In this document: positions 1-8,509 of the stretch, piece by piece
Numbering within the stretch: position 1 is the first letter of the stretch
How the letters are laid out: every line of letters starts with the position of its first letter
DNA from: JALHOQ01 sp038144835
GTDB lineage: Bacteria; Bdellovibrionota; Bdellovibrionia; Bdellovibrionales; UBA1609
Length of the DNA stretch: 64,000 nt
NCBI GenBank assembly: GCA_038144835.1
Contig: JAYQON010000001.1
Span: 40,443 to 104,442 of the forward strand
Direction of reading: 5' to 3'
The notes under the pieces: model-generated
The model's input: the letters and a program-made list of their open reading frames with translations, nothing else
What the model was told of the DNA's origin: nothing
The model's database searches: none
Translations under genes and position numbers: made by a program

Positions 1-1200
1 CTCAGGGGCTGAAAATTTTCCGTTTTTGGCGATGAGAACGGGAATGCTATCGGTTTTTGGGTCTTTCGTTGGCAAGCTCAGTTGAGCTATCTCACTGTGT
101 TGGTAAACTGAACGAAGAGCTTGTCGCAGTCTATTTCTTCGCCATTTCCATTCGGTTGCGTTGTCCAAAGAGCCCGACAAAATCAATGCTCCGTTGGGTT
201 GGATCCGTGCTAAGTAATTGATAAATGTTTGGGTGGAATCAGAGTGGGAATCGCTCAAACCCCAAGGCTTATTCATGTTGGTGCTGGCGGCTTGTTGCCA
301 AACGATCAAGTTGTAAGTCTGTTTAGAGTGGTTCTTGCGAAAATGAAACGCTGGATCTTCAAGCTCTAGGTGGATGTTTCCTGAGGAGTAATCGACTGCA
401 GGGTTGCGATCTAGAGACAAAAATGCAGACTCGGGTGAGGATTGGCTACTAATTACGTCGATGTGTTCAAAGCCACTTCGCCGCAAGGACTCTACAGCCG
501 GGGTAGATCGGATATTAAGAAGTGCCGCACGTTCTCGTCGCGAAGTTAAGGAGAAAATTAGCAATCCCTTTTCGGATTGATACCAAGAATTCTCTAAGTG
601 AGTTTCAGCAGAGATGCCCCGGTTTGTTGAAAAGGGAGAGTAAATAAGCATAGCAATTAGCGCCAGAAGATGAGCCATCAAACCAGCCTTATTATCGCGC
701 CAATCGCCAAGCAGAGCGAAGCTTGTAAACAGCGCGGATGACCAACAGAAGCCACTCAGTGCTCCGGGATATCCAAAGAGCTCTACAAACAAAGGAAGGG
801 TTCCTGCTAGTGCCGCCCCTAGCCCAGCGGCAACAGCCGTGAGCAGAGGCGACGTGTCGGAAAGCAAAAGCGCTAAAGAAAGACCTGAGGCGGTGGTGAT
901 TAATAAGCCTAAACTCAAAGAAAATAAGATCAAATAATTGTCGGCGCCGGAGTGTTGTAAAAATAAGAAAAAGATAGGGCTCAGCAGGGTGGCCAAAATC
1001 ATACCCCGCGCTCGATATTCGCACCTCATAACGCTCACATCGCGAGCAAAGGTAAGAATGCACCCCAAAGCCCAACCCCAAAAAATCAAGGGAAATAAAA
1101 AAGATAAACTATAATTATTTATAAAACTGGGGGAGTGGATCGAAAGAAGAAAAAAGCCGATCAGCTGGTATCCGCTAGCAAAAGCCATACTTTGAGGCAT
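1..1200 (-). CDS. Membrane protein with spermidine-synthase-like C-terminal domain (3' end off the window)
   Basis: The frame is open from an ATG at 1198-1200 to the left edge, about 400 codons. The first ~190 residues are hydrophobic, with about five or six membrane segments. The remainder is soluble. It has a segment like LIVWQQAA followed by FINYLARIQPNGALILSG, which resembles the 'LIv.D.pdp...FY...R.L.pgG' core of polyamine aminopropyltransferase-like Rossmann domains. This matches membrane proteins with a fused spermidine-synthase-like domain, often of unknown substrate. There is no ATG, GTG or TTG between the upstream stop (1279-1281) and this ATG, and no strong Shine-Dalgarno sequence. 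It is divergent from the epimerase gene. The family call is inference from motifs; the frame itself is clear. Confidence 0.6.
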   Translation of the reverse strand, partial: MPQSMAFASGYQLIGFFLLSIHSPSFINNYSLSFLFPLIFWGWALGCILTFARDVSVMRCEYRARGMILATLLSPIFFLFLQHSGADNYLILFSLSLGLLITTASGLSLALLLSDTSPLLTAVAAGLGAALAGTLPLFVELFGYPGALSGFCWSSALFTSFALLGDWRDNKAGLMAHLLALIAMLIYSPFSTNRGISAETHLENSWYQSEKGLLIFSLTSRRERAALLNIRSTPAVESLRRSGFEHIDVISSQSSPESAFLSLDRNPAVDYSSGNIHLELEDPAFHFRKNHSKQTYNLIVWQQAASTNMNKPWGLSDSHSDSTQTFINYLARIQPNGALILSGSLDNATEWKWRRNRLRQALRSVYQHSEIAQLSLPTKDPKTDSIPVLIAKNGKFSAPE

Positions 1201-1389
1201 ACAGTAATGACAAGGCCTGAGCGGGATGGAGTCAAATGATAAGCTGAAGGTTTTAGCTATTAAGCATTCAGTGTAAGCTTATTTTACTCGCCTATAAGGC
1301 TTAGTGTGGTGCACGACGGAAGTCTAAGTCCTCAGTAAACTCTGCGCTCAATTGACATTTACGGCGAATTGGAGCAATCCGGAAGTAAG

Positions 1390-2370
1390 GTGAAAAAAGT
1401 TTTGGTTACCGGCGTAGCCGGTTTTATCGCTGCAGAGACAACGAGTCAGCTGGTGAGCTCGGGCGTGGAAGTTGTAGGAGTCGATAATTTAAACAACTAC
1501 TACGATCCGCGATTGAAGCAATATCGTCTCGACAATCTCAAAAAGAGGTTCTCTGTTGAGTTTCATCATCTTGATATCGAAAATTATCAAGGTTTGGAGA
1601 AGATATTTAAAACCCATCGTTTTGATGCAGTTTTAAACCTCGCAGCGCGTGCGGGAGTGCGGTACAGTCTTGTTAATCCCAACGTATATTTCAGTACTAA
1701 TTTGATGGGAACGTTAAATCTCCTTGAGCTCATGCGGGCGTACTCAGTCCCCAAGATAGTTTTGGCTTCGACGTCATCGTTGTATGCAGGAGAGGCCATG
1801 CCGTTTTCTGAGAATTCTTCAGTCAATCGACCCATTTCACCCTATGCAGCTTCTAAAAAGGCAGCTGAACAGCTTTGTTACACGTACAGCTTTCATTATG
1901 GGCTGGATTGCTCAGTTCTGCGGTATTTTACGGTTTATGGGCCTGCTGGCCGACCAGATATGAGTATTTTGCGATTCATTAAATGGGTTGATACGCAGCA
2001 AGAACTTACGCTTTACGGAGATGGAGAACAGAGTCGGGATTTTACCTATGTCGAAGACATTGCGCGCGGGACGATATCTGCGGCTCGCCCACTGGGGTAT
2101 GAGATCATTAATCTTGGAGGGGGGCGCGCGCCTGTAACGCTGAATCAAATTATCCGTTGGATTGAAGATGGCCTGGGCAAGAAAGCCAGGGTTGTCCAAA
2201 AAGCTGCACAAAAAGCTGACATGGTAGATACACAGGCAGATATCAGTAAGGCCTATCGTATCCTTGAATGGTCTCCCCAAGTTGATGTCCCCGAAGGACT
2301 TCGACGAACTATTAACTGGTATTTAGAAAACCGCGACTTCATTGCCAAAATAAATTTGGACGAAAACTAA
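1390..2370 (+). CDS. NAD-dependent sugar epimerase, UDP-glucuronate 4-epimerase type
   Basis: This is a short-chain dehydrogenase/reductase-family epimerase acting on nucleotide sugars in the cytoplasm, probably for surface polysaccharide. An N-terminal Rossmann motif (TGVAGFIAAE), the LAARAGVRYSLVNP segment typical of UDP-glucuronate epimerases, the STSS stretch and the catalytic Y-A-A-S-K (about Y152, K156) are all present. The usual third glycine of the Rossmann motif (GFIG) is Ala here. The open frame extends to a TTG at 1369. A GTG at 1390 is preferred because it follows a GGAAG ribosome site and puts VKKVLVTG at the N-terminus, as in the family. Its stop overlaps the convergent amidohydrolase stop by a few bases. 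The exact substrate is inferred. Confidence 0.85.
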   Translation: MKKVLVTGVAGFIAAETTSQLVSSGVEVVGVDNLNNYYDPRLKQYRLDNLKKRFSVEFHHLDIENYQGLEKIFKTHRFDAVLNLAARAGVRYSLVNPNVYFSTNLMGTLNLLELMRAYSVPKIVLASTSSLYAGEAMPFSENSSVNRPISPYAASKKAAEQLCYTYSFHYGLDCSVLRYFTVYGPAGRPDMSILRFIKWVDTQQELTLYGDGEQSRDFTYVEDIARGTISAARPLGYEIINLGGGRAPVTLNQIIRWIEDGLGKKARVVQKAAQKADMVDTQADISKAYRILEWSPQVDVPEGLRRTINWYLENRDFIAKINLDEN

Positions 2371-3680
2371 AGCCTATGAATAAGTTTTTTAAGTTCAAGT
2401 CGCGCATTCATAATGGTATTTTTTTGATTAAACTTCTGGTGTTTTCCTTTTCTGACGATAGCGTGGCCATCAATCCAGACATCGCTCACGTCTCGACCAG
2501 AACACGAATAAACCAAGGCTGAATAGGGGTCCTCCACAGTGGCTAACGTGGGATGATCTCTTCTGACAATCACAATGTCAGCGCGTTTACCGGGCTCCAG
2601 CGAACCAATTTGCTCTTCTACACCCAAAACTTTGGCGCCACCCAAAGTTGCAAGTTCAAAAGCTTCGCGTGCACAAAGGGCCCTTGGGCCAAAGATAGGT
2701 TTTTGTAATAGCGCGGCTAAACGAACTTCTACGAAAGGATCCATCATATTGTTGCAAGGCGCTCCATCTGCACCAATGCCGATCTTCATACCTTGCCGCA
2801 AATAATCTGTTATGTGGGCAATGCCACTGGCTAGTTTAAGGTTCGAACTGGGGCAATGGGCAAGACCTGATCGGGCTTTTATCATTGCGCGAACTTCGCT
2901 TTTGCTCAGATGAATGCCATGGGCAATAACGGCTTTCTCATTCAGGCAGCCAATATGCTTGAGGTATTGCACATTGTTCATTCCTGTGCGTTTTTTTACT
3001 AGAGCGACTTCACTTTTGTTTTCTGAAGCATGAGTGTGGAAAATCAATCCATGTTTGTCTTGCAACTCACGGGCTTTGACCAACATTTCTTCAGTACAGG
3101 AGATGACAAACCTTGGGCTGATTGCATATTGAATGAGAGGCGTCTTCAAATGCCATTCACGAATGAGTTTTTCACAGTAGGCTATCGTGTCGAGTGTTGG
3201 GCGGTAAAGAGGACCAGCGCTGTCTTTTCTGTCCATCAAGCAGTTGCCGCCCCAATAGCGCATACCTGATTTTTGCGCTTCTGCGAAGACGACTTCGTGA
3301 AGTCTTACAGTGCCCATGTCCAAAACTGAAGTTGTCCCTAAAAGCTGCATTTCCATAAGTCCCAGGCGGGCAGAGGCACCTAGGCTGTCCCGATTGTGAG
3401 CATGTTCGAAAGGCCAAATTCGTTTTTTCAGCCAGTCCAAAAGTTCAAGATCGTCAGCGAGTCCGCGAAAAAGTATCTGGCAGAGATGGGTATGAGTCTG
3501 AATTAAACCAGGTATTACGAAACCATCATGAGCGTCGACAATATTTTCATTGCTTTGTGGATTGAGTTGCTTGGCAAGGCCAATGATTTCACCGTTTTTA
3601 AAACGCAGGTCGCCTTTAAAAACCTGGCGTTTGGTGTTCATGGTTACAAGAATTCCATTGCGGATTAACGTTGATCTCAT
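2367..3680 (-). CDS. Amidohydrolase of the nucleoside/nucleobase deaminase type (MtaD/SsnA-like)
   Basis: A metal-dependent amidohydrolase of 437 residues. The HxH pair (H63, H65 in THTHL), the second metal site HTHASE (H215, H217, E220), AHGIH (H254, H257) and the D305 region (GADGAPCNN) are all present, so the active site is complete. Family members deaminate adenosine derivatives, S-adenosylhomocysteine, guanine or related compounds, or dechlorinate triazines. It is the last gene of the deoC-deoA-punA operon, overlapping punA by 4 bp (ATGA). A purine or pyrimidine nucleoside deaminase role is therefore the best inference, and the substrate cannot be fixed from sequence alone. Confidence 0.85.
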   Translation of the reverse strand: MRSTLIRNGILVTMNTKRQVFKGDLRFKNGEIIGLAKQLNPQSNENIVDAHDGFVIPGLIQTHTHLCQILFRGLADDLELLDWLKKRIWPFEHAHNRDSLGASARLGLMEMQLLGTTSVLDMGTVRLHEVVFAEAQKSGMRYWGGNCLMDRKDSAGPLYRPTLDTIAYCEKLIREWHLKTPLIQYAISPRFVISCTEEMLVKARELQDKHGLIFHTHASENKSEVALVKKRTGMNNVQYLKHIGCLNEKAVIAHGIHLSKSEVRAMIKARSGLAHCPSSNLKLASGIAHITDYLRQGMKIGIGADGAPCNNMMDPFVEVRLAALLQKPIFGPRALCAREAFELATLGGAKVLGVEEQIGSLEPGKRADIVIVRRDHPTLATVEDPYSALVYSCSGRDVSDVWIDGHAIVRKGKHQKFNQKNTIMNARLELKKLIHRL

Positions 3681-4501
3681 AAGAGCGGTTTGATGGATCG
3701 GGTAAATCTAGTCAATACCCGTCTGAATTTTTTCTCAGCTAGGCTCGCGGCTTCTTTCACTTCATCATGGGTCAACTTTTTCTTGTGCAGACCAGTTCCT
3801 AGGTTTGTGATTAAACTCAGACCGGCAACGCGCAGGCCGGCGTGTCGGGCGGCAATGACTTCCGCGACTGTTGACATACCCACGGCATCACCGCCAATTT
3901 TACTAAAGAAGCGAATTTCAGCGGCAGTTTCATAGGTGGGTCCGAGAACTCCAACGTAAACGCCCTGGTGATGTCGCACCTTCTCTTTGACGAGAGCTTT
4001 CTTGAGTAGCGAGCTCAATTGATTGTCGTACGGCTCAGTCATATCCACAAAGCGAGGTCCTAACGCCGAATTATGGCCACGCAAAGGGTTATCTCCCGTC
4101 ATATTGATATGGTCGCGGATAAGCATGAAGTCTCCAGGCCGCATTTTTCGTAACAGGCCTCCTGCGGCATTGGTCACGGTCAAAAAACGAACCCCCAATC
4201 TCGCAAGCGTGCGCACGGGATAAACGACCTGCTGAGGGCTAAGGCCTTCATACGCATGCAAACGGCCGAGCATAACTGCAACTGATACGCCCTCAATTTG
4301 ACCGAGCACCAATTTTCCTGGATGGCCTTCAATTGTTGAGCCATTAAAGTGCGGCAATTCATTGAATGCAAACTCATGACTTATGGAAATTTCTTTGGCG
4401 AAACCAGAAAGCCCCGACCCCAATATAAATCCGAGCTGTGGCTTTACGTTGATGCGTTTTTTTATGTATTTTAAGGTTTCATTTAATTGAGAATCTATCA
4501 T
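3677..4501 (-). CDS. punA: Purine nucleoside phosphorylase, trimeric (PunA/DeoD-like class II)
   Basis: Phosphorolysis of purine (deoxy)nucleosides to the base and (deoxy)ribose-1-phosphate. At 274 residues it has the normal length of the trimeric family. It carries the GSGLSGF phosphate-binding loop, the GHPGKLVLG and GRLHAYEG segments, VTNAAGG, and the C-terminal VGMSTVAEVIAARHAG and SLITNLGTG motifs. It overlaps deoA upstream and the amidohydrolase downstream by 4 bp each, so the operon is translationally coupled. With DeoA and DeoC it feeds nucleoside-derived deoxyribose-phosphate into central metabolism. Confidence 0.93.
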   Translation of the reverse strand: MIDSQLNETLKYIKKRINVKPQLGFILGSGLSGFAKEISISHEFAFNELPHFNGSTIEGHPGKLVLGQIEGVSVAVMLGRLHAYEGLSPQQVVYPVRTLARLGVRFLTVTNAAGGLLRKMRPGDFMLIRDHINMTGDNPLRGHNSALGPRFVDMTEPYDNQLSSLLKKALVKEKVRHHQGVYVGVLGPTYETAAEIRFFSKIGGDAVGMSTVAEVIAARHAGLRVAGLSLITNLGTGLHKKKLTHDEVKEAASLAEKKFRRVLTRFTRSIKPLL

Positions 4502-5811
4502 GTGATTACCTTTGCTATCAGAGGAGAGCGACTGGGCGGTTGCATTTGGATGATGAAAGAGCCACTAAGCTCCGCGTGCGCTGCTTGCGCTCTTGAATGA
4601 TTGTTATGAAAAAGATGAAACAGCACATCGCCGCGCTGAACTCTTTCACCCTGCTCGCGTAGAACTTCAATCCCAGCTGAATAATCCAATTGATCCGATT
4701 GAAATTTACGGCCAGCTCCAAGGTGAATTCCCGCCAGCCCCATTTTCTCCAGATTCGTGAAGCACAAATATCCTTCATTCTGAGCGCGAACTTCTTCCTG
4801 ATAGCGGCTTTTGGGAAGCCCGCATTCTAGGTTTGCACCTTGAGCAATACACATTTCGGAAAATTTTTTGAGTGCAGATCCATTGTTGAGAAGCTCTACC
4901 GCCAACGAGCGAGCCGATTTAAGGTCGGTGGATTTGCCACCTAAAAAAATCATGTGGGCAGCTAGTTCAAGGGTGAGTTGTATAATATCACTATATCCTT
5001 TACCTTCAACCGGTGCGGACTTACCTTCCATGATATCAAGACATTCGCGGACTTCCAGAGCGTTGCCAATAAATCTTCCCAAAGGCTCATCCATGCGAGT
5101 AATCAGAGCCCGAGTTTTTTTTCCGGATTGAGTACCGATGGAACACAAGGTCTGTGCGAGGAGTTCAGCCTCGGCAAGGTTTTTCATGAAAGCGCCAGAA
5201 CCAAATTTGACATCCAAAAGCAAAGCAGACATTCCTTCAGCGAGTTTTTTGGACATAATGCTGCCGCAAATTAAAGGAAGAGAATCTATTGTCCCTGTGA
5301 CGTCACGAAGGGCGTAAAGTTTACGGTCGGCTGGACACATTTCTTTGGTCTGACCGTTGATGGCACAGCCAATTTTTTCCAACTGGCTTTGAAAGTGATG
5401 TAGGTCCATTTGTACATTGAAACCTGAAATGCTCTCAAGTTTATCTAAGGTGCCTCCAGTGTGCCCCAAGCCTCGGCCAGCCATCATGGGAACGGGAATC
5501 CCCGCAGCAGCCACGAGAGGAGCTAGAATAAGGCTAGTTTTGTCGCCCAGCCCACCAGTGCTATGCTTGTCAACAGTCATGCCCAAAGCACTTAAGTCCA
5601 GAACAACACCAGAGTCGCGCATTTCCTGGGTGAGCCAAACCGTTTCACGTTCGCTCATGCCTCGCAGACAGACAGCCATGAGCCAGGCGGCCATTTGGTA
5701 ATCTGGAATTTGGTCATGAGTGAATCCTTGGATTAAAAAATTCAATTCTTCACGTGTGTGTTCGCCAGCAAAACGCTTTTTACGGATAATTTGTGAGGGA
5801 AGAAAGTCCAT
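4498..5811 (-). CDS. deoA: Thymidine (pyrimidine-nucleoside) phosphorylase
   Basis: Converts thymidine, deoxyuridine or other pyrimidine nucleosides plus phosphate to base and deoxyribose-1-phosphate. The family signature DKHSTGGLGDKTSL lies at about residues 81-94, followed by MAGRGLGHTGGTLDKLESI. The C-terminal domain ends in an RVQRGDVLFHL stretch typical of the family. At 437 residues it has the usual length. The ATG overlaps the deoC stop as TAATG. A phosphopentomutase gene, normally the link between DeoA/PunA and DeoC, is not in this window. Confidence 0.94.
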   Translation of the reverse strand: MDFLPSQIIRKKRFAGEHTREELNFLIQGFTHDQIPDYQMAAWLMAVCLRGMSERETVWLTQEMRDSGVVLDLSALGMTVDKHSTGGLGDKTSLILAPLVAAAGIPVPMMAGRGLGHTGGTLDKLESISGFNVQMDLHHFQSQLEKIGCAINGQTKEMCPADRKLYALRDVTGTIDSLPLICGSIMSKKLAEGMSALLLDVKFGSGAFMKNLAEAELLAQTLCSIGTQSGKKTRALITRMDEPLGRFIGNALEVRECLDIMEGKSAPVEGKGYSDIIQLTLELAAHMIFLGGKSTDLKSARSLAVELLNNGSALKKFSEMCIAQGANLECGLPKSRYQEEVRAQNEGYLCFTNLEKMGLAGIHLGAGRKFQSDQLDYSAGIEVLREQGERVQRGDVLFHLFHNNHSRAQAAHAELSGSFIIQMQPPSRSPLIAKVIT

Positions 5812-6491
5812 TAATAACCTCCTTCAACAACACCGTCACTGAGCAAGCTCACTCCCGAGCTGGTGCCGATACGGTTCGCTCCAGCTTGCACCATATTAAT
5901 CAGTGTTTGTTTGTCACGAATGCCCCCGCTCGCTTTAACTCCAAATGTTTCGCCGACGGCCTCGCGCATGAGTCTAACATGTTCGACTCTGGCTCCACCA
6001 ACACCAAACCCGCTTGATGTTTTAACAAAATGGGCGCCGCCTTGAATGACGAGATTGCACGCGCGCACGATTTCTGTGTCGCTCAACGAAGCACTTTCCA
6101 AGATAACCTTGACGGTTTGGCCATTAGCCGCTTGCACAACAGCTCGGATATCGTTTTCAACGGTTTCGTTATCACCTTCCTTAAAAGCGCCAAGGTTCAT
6201 TACCATATCGATTTCCGTGGCACCTTCGGCAATCGCCGTTTCTGTCTCGACGGCTTTTACATGACTGCAATTCGCGCCTAGAGGAAAACCAACAACCGTG
6301 CAAACCTTAATAGGTGAATTCCTTAATAGGTCCGCGGCTAAGCGGACACGGAAGGGTTGAATGCAAACGCTGGCAAAACCAAAATTCAACGCTTCAGCAC
6401 ATAGTTTTTTGATGTCGTTGCTCGAAGCCTCTGGCTTAAGAAGAGTGTGATCGATAAGCGCGGCGAGCGCGCCTTGCGTTAAGCGAGGCAT
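5811..6491 (-). CDS. deoC: Deoxyribose-phosphate aldolase
   Basis: Cleaves 2-deoxyribose-5-phosphate to glyceraldehyde-3-phosphate and acetaldehyde. The Schiff-base lysine is K157 in FVKTSSGFG. The second lysine K186 (VKASGGIR) and the acidic residue in EIDMVMN (about D95) are present. The 226-residue length is normal. It is the first gene of the nucleoside salvage operon (deoC-deoA-punA-amidohydrolase). The RBS is AAAGGAC just upstream of the ATG. The promoter must lie in the 44 bp shared with the divergent acylphosphatase gene. Confidence 0.95.
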   Translation of the reverse strand: MPRLTQGALAALIDHTLLKPEASSNDIKKLCAEALNFGFASVCIQPFRVRLAADLLRNSPIKVCTVVGFPLGANCSHVKAVETETAIAEGATEIDMVMNLGAFKEGDNETVENDIRAVVQAANGQTVKVILESASLSDTEIVRACNLVIQGGAHFVKTSSGFGVGGARVEHVRLMREAVGETFGVKASGGIRDKQTLINMVQAGANRIGTSSGVSLLSDGVVEGGY

Positions 6492-6535
6492 AAAGTCCTT
6501 TCAAAACAGCGGTCCGCATCCTAATTTGAATAGGA

Positions 6536-6823
6536 ATGGGTAACCCTACAAAACACTACTTGATTTCTGGCCGAGTTCAAGGGGTTGGGTTCCGTGCTCA
6601 CACTCAGCGTTGGGGACTCAAGCTGAAGCTCTTGGGTTGGGTGCGCAATTTGAGTGATGGCCGCGTGGAAGCCTTGGCGCGAGGATCGGCGGGAGCTTTA
6701 TTGCAATTCGAACGGCACTTACGGCAGGGTCCAGCGAGGGCTTCCGTGATCAGCTTAGAAATTACAGACTGGGATGGTCATGAAGAACTCCCCGAATTCG
6801 AAGTGAGAAAGGACGGCATTTAG
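6536..6823 (+). CDS. acyP: Acylphosphatase
   Basis: A small (95-residue) cytoplasmic hydrolase of acyl-phosphates. The motif GRVQGVGFR near the N-terminus carries the catalytic Arg, and GWVRNLSDGRVE the catalytic Asn. It is complete and of normal length. It is divergent from deoC and is followed two bases later by an exported or membrane protein gene on the same strand. Confidence 0.93.
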   Translation: MGNPTKHYLISGRVQGVGFRAHTQRWGLKLKLLGWVRNLSDGRVEALARGSAGALLQFERHLRQGPARASVISLEITDWDGHEELPEFEVRKDGI

Positions 6824-6825
6824 TC

Positions 6826-7257
6826 ATGTTGCAAATAATCTTAAAGCGGTTTTTATGTTTGAGTTTAGCGGTTGGGATGTCTCCTGTTTTTGCGCAAATG
6901 ACATCAAAGGGTCGAGAGGCAGGGTCAAAGGGCCCAAGAAAACAAATAACAACGATCGTTTTTGCCGGCCTTGCAGGGGCCGTTCTAGGTCTATCGACTC
7001 TGAGCTTTTATGGACGTCCGCAAGATAAGTTGTCTAATATTGCGGTAGGTTTTGCCGTGGGTGTGATTGGCGGGACTGCCTTTACAACCTTTCAAGCGGC
7101 CACAAATCCGCGAGAATTTTATAATCGCAATGAATATCCAGGAACACAGGACATAGCCTTCGCCGATCGTTCCTCAGCCCAAACACTTGGGCTACTCGAT
7201 ACGGCTAGACCAAGCCTAGCAGCATCGCCAGTTTTTTCTCTGAGCTTTGTATTTTGA
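6826..7257 (+). CDS. Small exported or membrane protein of unknown function
   Basis: A 143-residue protein not recognised as any family. It has an N-terminal signal-like segment ending PVFAQ (about residues 1-24). Two Gly/Ala-rich hydrophobic stretches follow (about residues 43-63 and 70-90). The C-terminus is short, polar to aromatic, and ends in FSLSFVF, a terminal Phe reminiscent of outer-membrane proteins. It is probably co-transcribed with acyP and is convergent with pilT. Confidence 0.6.
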   Translation: MLQIILKRFLCLSLAVGMSPVFAQMTSKGREAGSKGPRKQITTIVFAGLAGAVLGLSTLSFYGRPQDKLSNIAVGFAVGVIGGTAFTTFQAATNPREFYNRNEYPGTQDIAFADRSSAQTLGLLDTARPSLAASPVFSLSFVF

Positions 7258-7263
7258 TCTCTT

Positions 7264-8430
7264 TTAAGGTTTGCGCTTCAATAAACCGGTTACACCCTTG
7301 TCGTCGCTCACGCTGGTGATTTTGAGATTTGAGTTACCAGCAACGGAGCCTGATCGCAGCGTCACTTGGGTTCCCCCAGACATGGATTCCGTTTTTCGCT
7401 CTTTTTTGCCTAAGAAGATATCAGCCAATTGTTTATCAACTCGTCCTTCAGAGACCAGCCTGCCGAGGTGATATTCAAAGGTCATCATTCCCAATTCCAT
7501 CTGTGTTTGCATTATGGATGGCACCTGGTGGGTTTTACCTTCGCGTACCAGATTGGCAACGGCATGGGTGTTAGTTAACACCTCAAAGGCAGCAACGCGA
7601 CCGGGTTTGTCGGCGCGAGGAAAAAGATTTTGCGCAACGACTCCACGCAGACTTTCAGAGAGCATCACGCGAATTTGGGCCTGTTGACCTTCGGGAAATA
7701 CGTCGATGATGCGATCAATGGTCTTGGCGGCATTGTTGGTGTGTAGGGTGCCGAACACAAGATGCCCCGTCTCGGCGGCAGTCATCGCGAGCTGAATAGT
7801 TTCAAGGTCGCGCAATTCTCCTACAAGAATAATATCTGGGTCTTCGCGGAGAGCGGCGCGTAGGGCATTTGAAAAAGATTTGGTATGACTCGAAACCTCT
7901 CTCTGATTGATCAGTGACATCTGATTCTCATGGACGAATTCAATTGGATCTTCGATTGTGATGATATGTTCTTTGCGAGTGGTGTTGATTTCATGAATTA
8001 AGGCTGCGAGAGTCGTGGATTTTCCAGAGCCAGTCGGGCCAGTCACTAAGACGAGGCCACGTGGCGTATCGATCAAATCCAGGATGGATTTAGGCAAATT
8101 CATGTCTTTAGCGCTACGAATAAGTTCAGGAATGACGCGAAAGACGCCGCCCATTCCGCGCCTTTGCATGAACACATTTACGCGAAAACGACCGGTACCA
8201 GGAACTTGATAACTGGTGTCGAGCTCCCAATTTTCTAGCAAATTACGTTTTTGTTTGTCGTTGAGAATCTCAAAGATCAGGGACTGGATAGCGTCGTTTT
8301 CTAGTGGGGGATGATTGAGTTGTACCATTTCGCCGTGAATTCGAAAAAAGGGCGACGAGCCCGCAGACAGGTGCATATCCGAGGCGTTCTGCTGGACCAT
8401 TAATCTAAACAGTTTATCTATTTCGGCCAT
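7264..8430 (-). CDS. pilT: Type IV pilus retraction ATPase PilT
   Basis: A hexameric AAA-like ATPase that powers pilus retraction at the inner membrane. The Walker A GPTGSGKST lies at about residues 131-139, and the Walker B region IILVGELRDLET at about 200-211, with the Asp box and His box between. The family C-terminal element AIRNLIRE is recognisable as VANLVREGKTHQ. The protein is 388 residues. A 40-50 residue polar tail after the ATPase core is longer than in standard PilT (~345). No other pil gene is adjacent. Confidence 0.94.
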   Translation of the reverse strand: MAEIDKLFRLMVQQNASDMHLSAGSSPFFRIHGEMVQLNHPPLENDAIQSLIFEILNDKQKRNLLENWELDTSYQVPGTGRFRVNVFMQRRGMGGVFRVIPELIRSAKDMNLPKSILDLIDTPRGLVLVTGPTGSGKSTTLAALIHEINTTRKEHIITIEDPIEFVHENQMSLINQREVSSHTKSFSNALRAALREDPDIILVGELRDLETIQLAMTAAETGHLVFGTLHTNNAAKTIDRIIDVFPEGQQAQIRVMLSESLRGVVAQNLFPRADKPGRVAAFEVLTNTHAVANLVREGKTHQVPSIMQTQMELGMMTFEYHLGRLVSEGRVDKQLADIFLGKKERKTESMSGGTQVTLRSGSVAGNSNLKITSVSDDKGVTGLLKRKP

Positions 8431-8509
8431 GTAAAATCTTTCGGAAATATCGCGACTTTACTTAATGAGCGAACTTGTAGCCGGCTCTAAGTTTGTATAA
8501 GCTGCGGCC

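Noticed and set aside
692..1081. A 129-codon minus-strand frame inside the left-edge gene
   Set aside because: It is out of frame with the longer 400-codon frame, which has membrane segments and a domain-like tail. Composition is shadow-like.
1369..1389. TTG at 1369 as the epimerase start
   Set aside because: The GTG at 1390 has a GGAAG site upstream and gives the family N-terminus. The extra seven residues lack support.
8260..8274. TTGAGA-A-TCTCAA palindrome in pilT
   Set aside because: It is inside coding sequence, its arms are shorter and inverted relative to the shared motif, and one such site is expected by chance.
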